Origin: Tupaia tana
Lineage: Eukaryota; Chordata; Mammalia; Scandentia; Tupaiidae
NCBI GenBank assembly: GCA_026018925.1
Contig: JAKSZU010000018.1
Location: forward strand, 8,214,320-8,278,319
DNA length: 64,000 nt
Direction of reading: 5' to 3'
Below are positions 10,173 through 21,850 of this stretch, in pieces (within the stretch, counting starts at the first letter, position 1; the number at the start of each line of letters is the position of its first letter). The notes beneath the pieces are model-generated. The model worked only from the letters and a program-made list of their open reading frames with translations. It made no database searches and was not told the origin of the DNA. The translations under genes were made by a program, and so were the position numbers.

Positions 10173-10814
10173 GAAACTAATGTTTTGAAGAACAGCAGAG
10201 GTTCCCATGATTATTTGTAGGTCAAGACACAAAATGTACATCCTTCCTCATGCTCCAACCTACACTAGGGTCACATCTGAGAGAGTGGCCTTGTAGAAAG
10301 TATTCAAACATTTGTCATGTAGTATTTGAGCTCCCTTCAAATACTGTTCAGCAATAAAATCTTGAAATGCCTCACCTGGTCTTGGTTAATCACCTAGTGG
10401 TCCTGAAAGGCTATTGATCAACACCTCCGTGTTGATCCTTACCTTTTAAAATTTGATCCTTAATGAAAATTGAAAGAAAAGAAAGAAAAGCTCCGTCCCA
10501 ATTTTTATATCTCCTCACAAATGAATTTCTTTCCTTATTTCACCATATTCCTCCCTTCCGGGCCTTGAATATTTAAGTTTCACATATTCATAATCATTAC
10601 ATTGATCTGCTTCTGAGATATGGTTCTTTTAATTTCATGATCAATTTCTTTCCCTTTTCTGCTGTTCCTCCACACTGTTGAATTTCTTTGTAATAATTAA
10701 TTCTTAACCTTTATGTGAGCCTTCGCAGCTCTCAAAGCATTTTCACGCCTATTATCTTATTAACAGAACCAGATTTATTTATTTAGATATTAGCTTTTTT
10801 CTTTTTATTAAAAG
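10173..10814. other. AT-rich unassigned sequence
   Basis: No gene or confidently named repeat. Confidence 0.4.
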
Positions 10815-11085
10815 TAGAGGCTCATTTAGCAAAATGCTCAGAAGCATGAGCTCAGGAAACAGAGAGACCCAAGTTCATATTCCTGCTACTGAAAAACTGA
10901 GTGAATTCAGGCAGGTGATATAGCCTCACAGAGCCTGTTTTTCTTATCAATACAAAGTAGACGGATAACCACAGAACCCACCTGTATTTAGCTATGAGAA
11001 AAAATGATACAATCACTTATAAAAGGCTTAGCATGGTGCCCAGAATAGAGTAAGTCTTCCATTAAGGTTAATTATTATTTTCATT
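10815..11085 (+). mobile_element. MIR SINE, nearly full length
   Basis: GCATGAGCTCAGGAAACAGAG, CCAAGTTCATATTCCTGCTA, 'cctcacagagcctgtttttcttatcaatacaaa' and 'aaaggcttagcatggtgcccagaatagagtaag' follow the MIR consensus from head to LINE-like tail. Confidence 0.85.
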
Positions 11086-12221
11086 ATCATTGTTATTAAA
11101 TATATTAGATAAAGACTTTTAATGACTGGGAAGAAAGAGGTGGCCAATTCCATTTTATCTTAGCTACCTCCAAATCTAACTCAGATAAATTCATAGATTT
11201 TAGCCCTTAATAGGGAAAAGAGGACCAAATTTTATGTTAAGCCCATCACTGATGGTTAGTCTAGTGGAGGGATTTTGATTCCATATTATGTGACATGTTC
11301 ACCTGAGACCAAAAGATGATTTTTTGAGTCTTTACCCTATACTTGGATAGGTCTGGTTAAGATTAAATCCAAATTTTCCATAGTTTAGAAATGTTTGAAA
11401 CTTACTTATTATAATCCTCAGATGGATCTTTTTAGATTGACGGTAGAAACGAGGAAGGGGGTTCCCACTGCCGGGCTTCTCATAGAAAAGCATGTTCTTG
11501 CAGGCCTCAGCAAACTCGGCTGGTTTCAAGAGTTCAGGCTCAGTAAGCTTTGGACAAACACCTGGGGCTGTGAGAGGCTTAATTGAAATGAGCCTGAACT
11601 TAAATGTTTTATGAGGTACGCCCATTGCTAATTTTCTTGGCCAAGTTTTAGTCTGCCTTATTGTGAATATGTTCCTGTTAGCACCTAAGAACTTAAGCCT
11701 TCACTATCAACCTTTGGTTTGAGTTTTATCACATTTCCAAGTGTTGTAGACCACCTGTGTGTGTCAATGGTACAGAGCAGGGTCCCACTTGGACCTGAGA
11801 CCTCCTGTTATTTCAGCCCGAGAGCCTTTTATCCCTTCATGCAACTTGTCTTGCAGTTCCAGAAAAGCCAGGCCCCACCTGTCCTTTAGCCAATTCCTCA
11901 AAGCTGAGACTCGATTCTCTCCCAAACACGAGTCAGATGAATAAGGGACACCTAATCCAAGCATCTTGCCAAGCTCTTGTGTGGATTTAGAGGTGAAACA
12001 GATCCTGTCTTGTGGAAGGAGACAAGTGTACTCCTGCTGGATGGAGCCCATGGGGCAATCAGAGAGAGAAGACAATTATCCTACCAACTTTTTTTTTTTT
12101 TTTTTTTTTTTGGTTCAAACAAGCCTCCCCTCACCAAAGATAGAATCACCTTGGAAACTTGATCTCAGCTACTTCAAACTTCCAGACTATAAATCCTTCA
12201 GAGTTTTCTTTCTTTGTTGTT
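11086..12221. other. Unassigned non-coding sequence
   Basis: No coding or repeat assignment. Short frames on both strands overlap extensively. A T run lies at 12,091-12,111. Confidence 0.4.
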
Positions 12222-12490
12222 CATATCAAGAATCATTAGATTCCCAGGACTGGACAGTGTCACAACAGTACAATGTGACACTTTGTGTGTCTGACCCACA
12301 TGGGAAAACTCTAAGTTTGTGTTCAGAGATCTCCCTGAGTATGCCAGGGACACAAGTGTACATAAACCAAGGCTGGCTGCAGCTGGAGGTGGGTTGTTGC
12401 ATTGAGACCCTGCTGGTGGTAGTGTCTCTCTCTCTCTTTCTCTCTCTCTCTCTCATGCAAGAAAAAACTTAATATACTTAATTTAAAAGA
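12222..12490 (+). mobile_element. SINE, family C
   Basis: Shares CAGAGATCTCCCTGAGTATGCC with the other C copies (compare 'agggtctccctgaacatgctg' at 47,454 and 'agacctccctgaacatgcc' at 48,464). Then come a GGCTGGCTGCAGCTGGAGGTGG block, 'gagaccctgctggtgg', a CT-repeat and an A-rich tail. Confidence 0.7.
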
Positions 12491-12942
12491 ATAATTAGAT
12501 ATGTATGCAACAATATTATTTGAAAACACCCAGAATGTATGGGTGGGACAATACCTTTGTGCCTATGTAATTTTCAGAATGTTTGTTGGGCCAATAGGAA
12601 ACAAACTAAAAGGATACAAGCTGGTTAGATAACTGCGCGCTACCGTTCGGAATGTTCAGAATGTTTTGGGTCAGTCACACTCTGGCCAGAAAGAAGTGGC
12701 AAAGCTGGGGAGTTCAATGGCAAAAGTTTAATATGGGAAATGAGATTATAAGGTACTAAGATGTTAATGGAAGGCAAGCAGGGAATGAGAAAGCAACCCA
12801 GAGATTAGCAGCAGCTGGAATCTCCCACAATCCCTAGGGCTAGAGAGATAAAGGAAGAATGTGGCTTTGTCAAAACACAAAACCTGGAGCTGCATGACAA
12901 CACCTTGGATGATACAGGCTCCCTAGTAGGGTTAGAAGTGTA
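12491..12942. other. Unassigned non-coding sequence
   Basis: No gene recognised. The last 30 bp (12,913-12,942) form the left copy of an unusually long direct repeat flanking the next SINE. Confidence 0.4.
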
Positions 12943-13203
12943 GGGTCAGCAGGTGGCATAGTGTTTAAGGGCACTGGCCTCCCACATGGCCGACTGCAGT
13001 TTCAGTCTTAGATCTGGTGGCTTTCTTGCTCCCCAACCCCCATCTCTCTCTAGTCAACTTGAAAGAAAGAAAAAGAAAGAAGAAAGAGTGAGAAAGAGAA
13101 AAAGAAAGAATAAAAGGAAAAGGAAAGAGAGAGAAAGAAAGAAAAAAAAAAAGAAGGAAGAAAGAAAGAGAAAGAAATAAAGTAATTCTTTAAGATAAAA
13201 AAG
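12943..13203 (+). mobile_element. tRNA-type SINE, family B, with expanded purine tail
   Basis: Head 'gggtcagcaggtggcatagtgtttaaggg', anticodon-region 'cctcccacatggccgactgcagtttcagtc', then TCTCTCTCTAGTCAACTTG, and a long GAAA-type tail at 13,060-13,190. Flanked by imperfect direct repeats of about 30 bp. Confidence 0.85.
13060..13190 (+). repeat. (GAAA)n polypurine expansion of a SINE tail
   Basis: Almost entirely A and G with only a few T residues; imperfect GAAA, AGAA and AAAG units. It accounts for the Lys/Arg/Glu-rich frame here. Confidence 0.9.
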
Positions 13204-13240
13204 AATTGTGTGTGGTACAGGCTTCCTAGTAGGCCTAGAA

Positions 13241-13241
<1 letters not shown>

Positions 13242-13273
<32 letters not shown>

Positions 13274-13302
13274 ATGTGCGTGTGCATGTGTGTGTGTGTT
13301 GA
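13242..13302 (+). repeat. (TG)n microsatellite
   Basis: TGTGTG run with scattered CA interruptions, abutting the right-hand direct repeat of the preceding SINE. Confidence 0.95.
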
Positions 13303-13644
13303 GGTTGGGAGGAAGGATGATCATATGCTGGAGATGCTGATCAAAACAGAGTGGAAGAGAAGTACTCTGGCTAATATCTCTACTCCCTGTTTTCCAACTC
13401 CTAACAGTGCTTTTTATCAGCTGAAATCAACCAGAAGCCAATTCCTAAGGGAATCTGGGAAATATAGTTTTTAAGAATCAGTGTCCGTAGAGAATGAGTC
13501 TAAGAGAAAGTCAGTATATGGCCAGGACATACATATAGCCAAGGTCATTATAGTTCATGTTTATACTTGTTTCATAAGAACAAACTACATTTTTAACTAC
13601 ATCAGTGTGTATTATCTTCTGCTACCAACTTTAACTTTTTTGAT
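13303..13644. other. Unassigned non-coding sequence
   Basis: No gene or repeat recognised. Confidence 0.4.
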
Positions 13645-13866
13645 AGCTAGAGAGCATACACACTCACAGGGGGCGGGGAGAGAGAGAGAGTACCCCAATG
13701 GGGCTTGGTCAAGCTGCATCTTTTCCCCCATTCTTCTATTCTGTCAGAATATAGGCATGCATGCACATGCACCCACTATATTTTTCATGCCACCTGGGCT
13801 GGGATTCAAACCATAGTCAGCCATGTAGGATCCAAGTTACCTTAACTACTAGTCTAAGAACTGGCC
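13645..13866 (-). mobile_element. Old tRNA-type SINE related to family A, antisense
   Basis: Reads backwards through GGCATGCATGCACATGCACCC, CATGCCACCTGGGCTGGGAT, TTCAAACCATAGTCAGCCAT and 'gtaggatccaagttaccttaactactagtctaagaactggccc'. It has the same order as the young A copies but is far more diverged. Confidence 0.75.
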
Positions 13867-14317
13867 CATACTATTGGCTTTATAAGCAGTTGCACATACT
13901 TTATTTTCACATTGTCAATATCTTCTGCATGGAATAAAGTCTTCATACATAGTTCTGATTCAAGAAAGAAAGGAGGCTGAGTCTATAGTTAGGTCTTCTC
14001 AACTCTAAGATGGGGTGGCAGGGATATAGGTAGTGAGTGGACTCTGCTGGACTGATGCAAGGATTCCATGAGATGTTAGATTTGAATATGCCTTGTAAGT
14101 GTAAGGCCAGACAAACATGCGCATTGTCAGTTCTCTTTGTGCTGTGTGTGCCAGTAAAACAATACAACATCTTTTTTCAGGGTAATGTTGACACATGTCA
14201 AATACATTAACATTCCTATTGAAATGACTCATTTGAAGAAACAGCTCCAAAAGACAGGAGGAGAAGAGTAGGAGAAGCATTTGTCAGTTGTTCAAGAGAT
14301 TATCACCAGCACATTCT
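13867..14317. other. Unassigned non-coding sequence
   Basis: Nothing recognised. Confidence 0.4.
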
Positions 14318-14518
14318 TTTTTATTTTTGACAGGGTCTCACTATGTCATGACCCTTCTCTTACCTCAGTCTCTCAGCTAGGACTAAAGGTGCATGCCACC
14401 ATGCCCAGCTTTGTTTTAAACAGTATCTCGTTATAGTGTCCTGATCAGTCTAGAGCTCGTGATCCTCTTGCCTCAGCTTCCTCAGATCACTGGGACTACA
14501 GGCTATTGCACCCAGCCT
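14318..14518 (-). mobile_element. Dimeric 7SL-derived (Alu-like) SINE, antisense
   Basis: Both halves read as antisense 7SL Alu-domain sequence. The right half (14,412-14,518) ends in 'gggactacaggctattgcacccagcc' and carries 'gatcctcttgcctcagcttcctc'. The left half (14,330-14,411) has 'gacagggtctcactatgtcatgac' and 'ggtgcatgccaccatgcccagc'. On the element's own strand it is a first monomer, an A-rich linker, and a second monomer lacking about 35 bp of its centre, then poly-A. 7SL SINEs are known from primates, rodents and tree shrews, so this narrows the host clade. Confidence 0.9.
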
Positions 14519-15735
14519 CTAAGTTGGACTGAGAATTGAACCTAGGCCCCCAAAGTAGCCCCAGTCTGTAGAACACAGTGTCTTCGCAACATGAAACATC
14601 ATGGCTGGGCATTTTCTGTTTTAAAGACAGCTGTCATGGTATTAATGTTATCAGATCATTATTTTTTATCATCACACCATTGCTACAATTTGTGTGTTGC
14701 TTTCCCTTCACCACCTTAGAAGTATAAACGACATCACTAAGCTGGTGACTGAATGTGAGTGTCACCACCTCTGCCAGGCTTCCTTTCTCATTTGGTGTGT
14801 TGGGCATGGCAGTACCTCAGCTTCTAAGCATCTGTCTTGGCTACTGACTTAGCCTCCTCTCTCTGATGCTTTCCTGAGACTTCTTTCCACTCTTTTTAGG
14901 CCAATGGTGATTCCACTGATACCACAAGACTGGTCTCAGGCATCAGATTTGGAGAAGCTGCCATCGCTTCTCTTTAAAGTCCACTCTCCTTACAGTTCAA
15001 ACTTTGCTGTTAATGTTGATTGTGTGCTTAGTTTATTTTCAAGGAAGATTTAACTGTATTTTTGGATGAAAATGAAATGAAACAAGAGCTTGTCGATTAA
15101 AATTAAAAGTGACCTCATTTAGTGCCACAGGTTCAGAACTTTCCCCATGAAGTCTTCACAGAGCTACCCTACTGTGTGCATTCTAAGGCTCTCTATGCCT
15201 GTGCGTGGGGAGTAGCTTCTCCTTTAGGGAATAACATTAAGCAGGTCTTAGTCCACATCTGACTACCACAGGACTCAGAGGAAGGAAATCATACTCTCTG
15301 CTTTCAAGTTGAAAGCCAACCTTCCACCTCTGTCCTAGCATTGACCTCATCCAATAATGATGGGCCATGGAGATTTCCATTCCATTCAGGAGGACATATC
15401 TTCCTGCCCCTGTAGACACCTAACCTCAAATGAGTGATCAGAATGTAGTTGTCTGATGCTCAGATGATTCTCCAAGCCATTGAATGTTCTAGAACTCTAT
15501 TATAGGTCACCAACACAATGGTTTGGGGTGGTTTTTACTCAAGATGATCCATGTTCTATTTTTCACAGTACTTTCCCAAGATGAGAGGAAGATCCATTTG
15601 ACCATCTTCTATCTCATACCCTTTAACAAAAAAGCCAACAAAGACAAGCCATGGCTCATAGGCATCATACAGACGAAATTGCACTGGACAAAAGGAAATA
15701 TTTCAGCCCCTAATTCCTCCCCCCCAAAATAATAT
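14519..15735. other. Unassigned non-coding sequence
   Basis: No gene or confidently named repeat. Short frames lack known domains. Confidence 0.4.
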
Positions 15736-15747
15736 AATAATAATGGA

Positions 15748-15999
15748 GGAAACCAGCAGTTAGCGTAATGGCTATGTCGCTGGATTCCCACGTAGTCGAC
15801 CGCGGTTTGCATCCCGGACCCGGTGGCTTAAAACTCACGCTGGGTGCGTGTGCGTGCATGCCCAAGATCCCGAGAGGAGAATGGAGGAGAAGGGATTGCG
15901 GCGGGACCATCCCCCCTGGGGGGTGATTTCTCGCTTTCTGTCTCTATGTCTCTCTCTGTCTGTCTGGCGAGCGCACGCGCCCCATAGCGAAAAAAAAAA
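15748..15999 (+). mobile_element. tRNA-type SINE, family A, young copy
   Basis: Head 'aaccagcagttagcgtaatgg', near-intact B box (GGTTTGCATCC), CCCAAGATCCCGAGAGGAGA, the C6-T-G6 stretch at 15,911-15,923, 'gatttctcgctttctgtctc' and 'ctggcgagcgcacgcgcc', then an A tail. A perfect 12-bp target-site duplication AATAATAATGGA lies at 15,736-15,747 and 16,000-16,011. Confidence 0.95.
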
Positions 16000-16011
16000 A
16001 ATAATAATGGA

Positions 16012-18217
16012 AATAGAGCTATGCTCAGACAAGCATTCCATTTTAAGTCACCAAACTTGTTCTAGAAATCTATGTTCAGCTTTATCATTCCTCATGAATT
16101 TTCCCTAAGGACACCAGGCAATATGTGTTTTATATAGGTAATTTTTAGCAGACGAGAGAAGAGTATACTATGCCCCAAAGGGGTAGTCATGTCTTTACCA
16201 GAAAACTGCCTGCAGATTTGCAATGATAGAATTTCCAGATCTGACAAGAACTGTAAAGGATTCCAAAGACAGAGTTTTACTCCTGATATGTAGTAATACG
16301 ACTGCTATTCAGTTGGTGGCTTCTCCAATACATGGCGACCCTGCTCTACAGTGACCCACTGTGGCCACATGCCCTTTCTCTCTGATTCCACCACATCACA
16401 TCTTCCCGCCTTGACTCTCACTCCCGTGCACACATGTTACAAGGTCTCTGCAGGCAGAGCTTAATTTAGACTCGCAACCTTCCCTGTGTTACTCCCAGAA
16501 TAGGCTATATCAGCTTGCCTATGTGAGAAGTCCAAATGCAAACCAGCCTCTCAAGTCTGGAACATTCTCTCTGATATGACTTTTCTACTTCAATCTGCTG
16601 GGAGTTGCTTGTTTGTTTTAGTTTACAGTACCACAATATTGATACCATCTCTCCAAAAAGCAATCATAAACACCTTTCCTTAAACTTCAGTTTCAGCTGC
16701 TTTGAGGATAACTGTCCACTTCTTGGAAACCACTGTCACCCCTACACTTAAATTTATATGTGCAGTAAAGCTTAAATTTGAAGTAAAGCCATCTCAAAGA
16801 AATCCTACAAATTTTGTGGATTTTTTTAAAAGGTGAATTTGTGATTAAAAAGCAAGAGAGGAAGATGTTACTGGAAGTTGTAACTCTCCCTGAGAAACTC
16901 ACATTCCATGCAACAAACTTTGTCTGGCACCCATTTCATTTGCCAGAATTACAGGGTAAGACTATATGATTTCAGGGCCTCAGTTCGTTCCATGGAGTCA
17001 TACTCCTTTTCAGTCAGGTGTCTGACAGCCACCCATAGTTCTATGATGTATCACTCAAGGCAAAGTTTTGAATTCTATGTAATTAGTTCATCCAGAAGGA
17101 CAGCCAGGAACAAGTAGCCTCAGACTAACTTCTTTCCTCCCTTCCTTCTTTATTCCCTTCCTCTCTATTTTCCTTTATGCCTTTTTTCCCTCCCTTCTAC
17201 CAGTATCAATCTATGGAGGCATCTTTTAACTTCTGTCAAAACTGAGTCTACTATCATCTTCTTCCTATGCCCATGAAAAATTGATATTCCCACAGAAATG
17301 AGAACGTCTGTGATTCTTTCCTGAGTTCCTTCTCTAGCTCTCTCACTTGGCCTCTGCCCCAACAGCCTGAGTCTGGTCTAGGGGAGATCTTCTCAACCAC
17401 CTCCATATTTCCTGTCTTTACTAAGACCCCAAAATATCAAAGGCTCTTCTAGATAAAATGACTCATTTACCTAGTGTATGCCTGTTGTCCTTACATAATT
17501 ATTTCAACTATACTCTCAAGTATATTTCAATTTTCTGATCAAGTATATAGTCATTCTATTCCTAAGAGATCTTTAAACTTGGCTTAGATCCCAATTTCAT
17601 GGTTTATGACGGGGAATCTGAAGCCCTCTTCCACATTTCCAGAAACCTGTGAATTCCTGAAGTCTTTTTGTTCATTCTTCTCTATGATTTTCTGAATTAT
17701 CTTTTTTTTGTTCAGTTTTGTTTTGTTTCCTTAGTATCAACTTGAACTCAGAATACAGCTTTCATTTATTTACTTTAAATCTCCATTAATATTTCTCTTC
17801 TAAGCATTTTGCTATACTTTAGATTTGAGGAAACTACTGGGACTGGCCATAATGTGGTTCTTTTTTGTTGTTGTTGTTTAATTTAATTTTTTTTATTACC
17901 GTGCCCCTCAGTCTTGCTGGTTCTATTCCCTGTTTCCTGCCCCTGGTCCTCCCTTATCTCCCTTTCTCTGCTCTGGAGCAATAAACACATTCCTTCTCTG
18001 CCCCTTGCAGAGCCTCCCTGTTCATACCAAGGTCCCGCGAGGCCTCAGCTTATATCCCAAGTGCTTGTCAAGGAACTTTTCTAAATATCTTGTCCTTCCT
18101 GAAAGAAAGTCTGGTGAATTCATTTTTTCATCATGTAATTAAACCTCACTACATTTGATTTACTTGTACTTATCCTGGTTCTCATTGGCAGGTGGACAAA
18201 AGGAAACTTTGGCAGAA
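16012..18217. other. Long unassigned non-coding interval
   Basis: About 2.2 kb with no repeat that I can name and no supported exon. It is AT-rich, with pyrimidine-rich patches near 17,130-17,200 and T runs near 17,700 and 17,890. Confidence 0.4.
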
Positions 18218-18330
18218 AATATGAGAGAAAGAAGATGAAATCATAAAAGAGAAGAAGAAGGGGAAAGGAAAGAGAAAGGGGGAAGGTAAGGAGAAAGAAA
18301 GGAGAGGGGAGGAGAGAGAGGGAGAGACCC
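18218..18330 (+). repeat. Purine-rich (GGAAA/GAGA) tract
   Basis: About 110 bp of almost pure A/G with a few T residues: GAAGAAGAAGGGGAAAGG, AAAGGGGGAAGG, then GAGAGGGGAGGAGAGAGAGG. Confidence 0.85.
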
Positions 18331-19911
18331 TTGGTTCCTGAGTTTAAGGCACTATCCTGAACGATGGTTTTAAAACTTCCCTGTGAGCTGTATTTTGGGG
18401 AGTATTTGTCAAAAGTTTAGATTTGTGGAGTCTCACACTCAAAGATCTTGACCTGGTTAAAACCAACAAGAGCCAGGCTTTGAAACCTCTTCTAGAACAT
18501 GTCTAAGCTGAAGAGAAATGATAAGATTATATAAAACTGAGTAGAGTTAAATTGGGAACTATTGTAATCATTCTTCCTTTTACTAATTTTATTGAACTGT
18601 ACGGGGATCATTCTGTCAGTCTTTATATCTTGTTTTTGGTCTGAGAATCTGAAGTCATCTTATGAAGAAGTATGGAACACAAGAATGAAAGCATCAGTGT
18701 TTTTGTCAGATTTCACCTTAGTTTAAATAAGATAAATATTAGCCTCCTCCAGTGCCTTTGCAGACAGATATGAAGCCAGATCAGCTGGGAGACTGTTGAC
18801 CAAGTTACTGGGATATTTGCTGAACTTCTTTGTAAAACAATCAGCAAAAGTGTTAGTAATGAGAAACACCTTATACTCTGCCTAGAATCAAGCGTTCTTA
18901 TAGTGGAAAAGACAATGATTTTCTGTTGAAGACAGAGAATGTCCAGCTCTGGGGACTGTGCGATATTCCATGTGCTTAAACAATGTCTTACTCTGATGAG
19001 TTCTAATGCAAGTGGGGCAGAAGTGAAAAGTGTGAAATGGGGGAAACAGGAGGGATGACATTGACAAAGCTGACTTTCAAAGCCACCTGTGACTCCTATT
19101 CTACCTTCATTTCTTATGCAGTTATCATTCAAGAGATACTGTCCCCTGTCCCCTCCTGGGTTACTCCATTTCTGGCGTCTGGCCACACCAATTTTCTCTC
19201 ATTTCAGAGCTGATCCCAACTGCAGCAGGCCACGCAGTTGATCAGAGCTCACCAATTAAATACCAGAAACAGAAGACTATACCCATGAAACTCAAAGACC
19301 TAACACCTGGGCATCAGAAGAAGACTGAGAAAGAACCCCCCAATACGGAGGTTATATGAAATTAGTTCAACACATAATGTGCACATCTCAAAGAGCCCTC
19401 TTGGAATTAACCACTACTGGTCTGCCATCTTGTTGTCTGGTTCTGATCACATCCTTCAGTCTATATCTTGCTCATATCCTCTGCTTTCCTGGTTTTCCCA
19501 TCTTGGTTTTCTACTTAAAGGTGGCTATTGTTGCATATTTTTCTACATATCTGCTCATAAAGCTGGTAAATTTGTACCTCTCAGTCAGAGAACTAAATTA
19601 TCTTTACAGGAAAATCCAAAGACCCCCCCACACACACATAGCACGGTGCAAACTTTACCATAGTGCGTTCTTTATACCTCCTAAGGCCCCTGAGAACTGG
19701 CTGGATTCATTCTCCAGGAATCAGAGAGCCTCAGAAGACCTGCATGAGAATTGTCAAGCAAGTCCTCTCTCAGTTTTCACAGTATAAAAGAAATCATTGA
19801 CTTCCACCTTTTGAAGTTAATAAAGGCATACATTTTCCTTCGTGTTGAATGTATTATTTGGGGCCAACCAATGACTTTATGCAAAATCAAATCTGGGTGG
19901 ATAGTTTTATT
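18331..19911. other. Unassigned non-coding interval
   Basis: Holds two of the longer open frames (18,713-19,186 minus, 157 codons; 19,356-19,787 plus, 143 codons). Neither shows a recognisable domain, conserved-looking composition or splice context, and I do not call them genes. Confidence 0.4.
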
Positions 19912-19924
19912 AAGAACTTGTACA

Positions 19925-20014
19925 GGGGCCGGCAGGTGGCATGGTGGATAAGGGAGCTGGACTCCCACATTGGTGACTGTGGCACGAGTCCCAACTTGGT
20001 AGCTTGCTTTTTCA

Positions 20015-20050
<36 letters not shown>

Positions 20051-20137
20051 CTCGTGCTCTGTCCCTCTCCGGCCAAATTAAAATAAATAAATAAAGTTAA
20101 ATAAAATAATTCTTTCTTTTTTTTTACAAAAAAAAAA
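19925..20137 (+). mobile_element. tRNA-type SINE, family B
   Basis: Head 'ggggccggcaggtggcatggtgg', 'ggactcccacattggtgactg', CT-repeat, CTCTCCGGCCAAATTAAAAT and an AATAAA-rich tail. AAGAACTTGTA before and AAGAACCTGTA after form a target-site duplication with one mismatch. Confidence 0.9.
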
Positions 20138-20150
20138 GAAGAACCTGTAT

Positions 20151-21354
20151 AAAGGTTAATTCTCTGTATCCATTCCACTTCTGGTCTCCTGGTACTGAAA
20201 ACAAGTTTGGGCAAGATCTATTTCACAGGATCCCACTAATTCAGAGGCCACAGGGCTGATGACGTCATCATCTTCCACATAGATATTAGCTTTCAAAATC
20301 CCTAAGCAATAGTATGAAAATACTTATTTTGAGTCTCATACTTCATTGCACATACAGTCGTAATCATAGAGAAAAAGAAAACACTTTTGGTGTGAACCAG
20401 GCTTTCTTCTGTTTGAGAACTGTCTGATTTACAGCAGTTACTTAAAATAGATGAAAGCAGAACAATGTACCCTCCAGAGAGATTTACACACTAGCTTGCT
20501 CTGTAACTAGTTGACAATGTGACTTAACCTGCTTTAGTATTTTTGAGGTCTGATTGAGAAGGCTCAGATGAACATATCCCCATGACAAAGACCTTCCCCT
20601 CGGCCAGGGATGTGGAAAATGCACCAACAGCCCCCATTGTATTGTTTAACTTGCCTTGGGATTCTTCCCTCAATATTGGGGGTAGTCTAACGTGACATAT
20701 CTGCAATTAAAGGGTGATGTCAGTTGACACAATGCCACAGAGGCCAGTTAAACATTGTTCCTTAGAAAATAAGAACAGGATTCAATCCTGAAAACATTGG
20801 TAGTGGTCCAGAGACTGAGTCATTTGGCTCTCTTGGAGCGTCCCAGCTAGCTGGAACATGTCGAGAAGCACAAGCTCCCTCCACACCATGGAAGCAGGAA
20901 AGCAAGAAGCAGAAAAACTCAATTTTAAATAAGGTACTGCCTTAGGGAGCTGCTCTTTCCCTCACAATTCGGGTCTAATCTTATTCGTGGATATTAACCC
21001 CTGGTACTGCAGTTCACCCTGCTGGGTGGGATCTTTATTCTTTACATATTCAGCACACTCTTAAGGTGCTTAGATTTTTTTCTTTTTTGCTTTGCTTTGC
21101 TTCTTGTAAAAGAGCTGGGAATTGAAAGATTAAATCTACTAATTTATGGGCACCTCCCATTTTGATGGGAATACTTGGAATGTATCATATACTAGTAAAA
21201 AAAAAAAAAAAAAAAACTTCATGGAAACCTAAAAATGTACCCAAGAGACTTTGTACTCATGTTCACATGATTAAAATTTCCAATATAAATAAAGAGATCT
21301 AGTGGAAAAGAGAGAGTATAGCCACTGCTCTACAGAGAGAGAATGTGGTTTTGT
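20151..21354. other. Unassigned non-coding interval
   Basis: No repeat or exon recognised apart from the CRE palindrome. An A run lies at 21,199-21,216. Confidence 0.4.
20257..20270. promoter_or_regulatory. Perfect CRE palindrome (TGATGACGTCATCA)
   Basis: A 14-bp perfect palindrome centred on the full consensus TGACGTCA bound by CREB/ATF bZIP dimers. It contains a CpG in a CpG-poor neighbourhood. No promoter elements lie around it, so any function would be distal. Confidence 0.5.
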
Positions 21355-21663
21355 TTCAGTATTAATTTCTTATTGCTGTTATAACAAATTACTATAAACT
21401 TGGTGGCTTAAAAACAACACAAATATATTTTCTTACATTTCTGAAGGTCCAAGTTTGACATGAATCTCACTGGGCTAAAATTATGCATTCCTTTGGAAGC
21501 TGTAGAAAACAATCTGTTTCCTTGCCTCTTCTTTCTTATAGAGACCACCTTGGCTCCTCCCTCCATCTTCAAAGCCAGCCATAAAGGGTCCTATCCTTCT
21601 TGTATCACATCACTCTAACGTTCTCCTCTCCATCTCTTGTACACTTTTTAAAAAGTTTATTTA

Positions 21664-21850
21664 TGGGACCAGCAGGTGGCATGGTGGCTAAAGGCGCTGG
21701 ACTTCCCCATGACTGACCATGGTCCAAGTCCTGGACCATGGTGGCTTGCTTTCTCACTTTCCATCTCTCTTGCTCTCTCTCTAATTCTATACCTCTCTGG
21801 TCAAATTAAAATAAATAAAATAATTATTTGAAAAATAAAAGTCTTCTTAT
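21664..21850 (+). mobile_element. tRNA-type SINE, family B, nested
   Basis: GGGACCAGCAGGTGGCATGG head, 'ccaagtcctggacc' B-box region, CT-rich middle and an AAATAAAATAATT tail. AAAAGTTTATTTAT before it and AAAAGTTTGTTTAT after it form its duplication. Confidence 0.9.

Noticed and set aside
16310..16600. Possible named repeat or exon in a GC-balanced patch
   Set aside because: I could not match it to any family or find splice sites with an open frame between them, so it was left unassigned.
18713..19787. Two frames of 157 (minus) and 143 (plus) codons
   Set aside because: No domain recognised, several short overlapping frames, ordinary non-coding composition, and no pseudogene-like similarity that I can identify.
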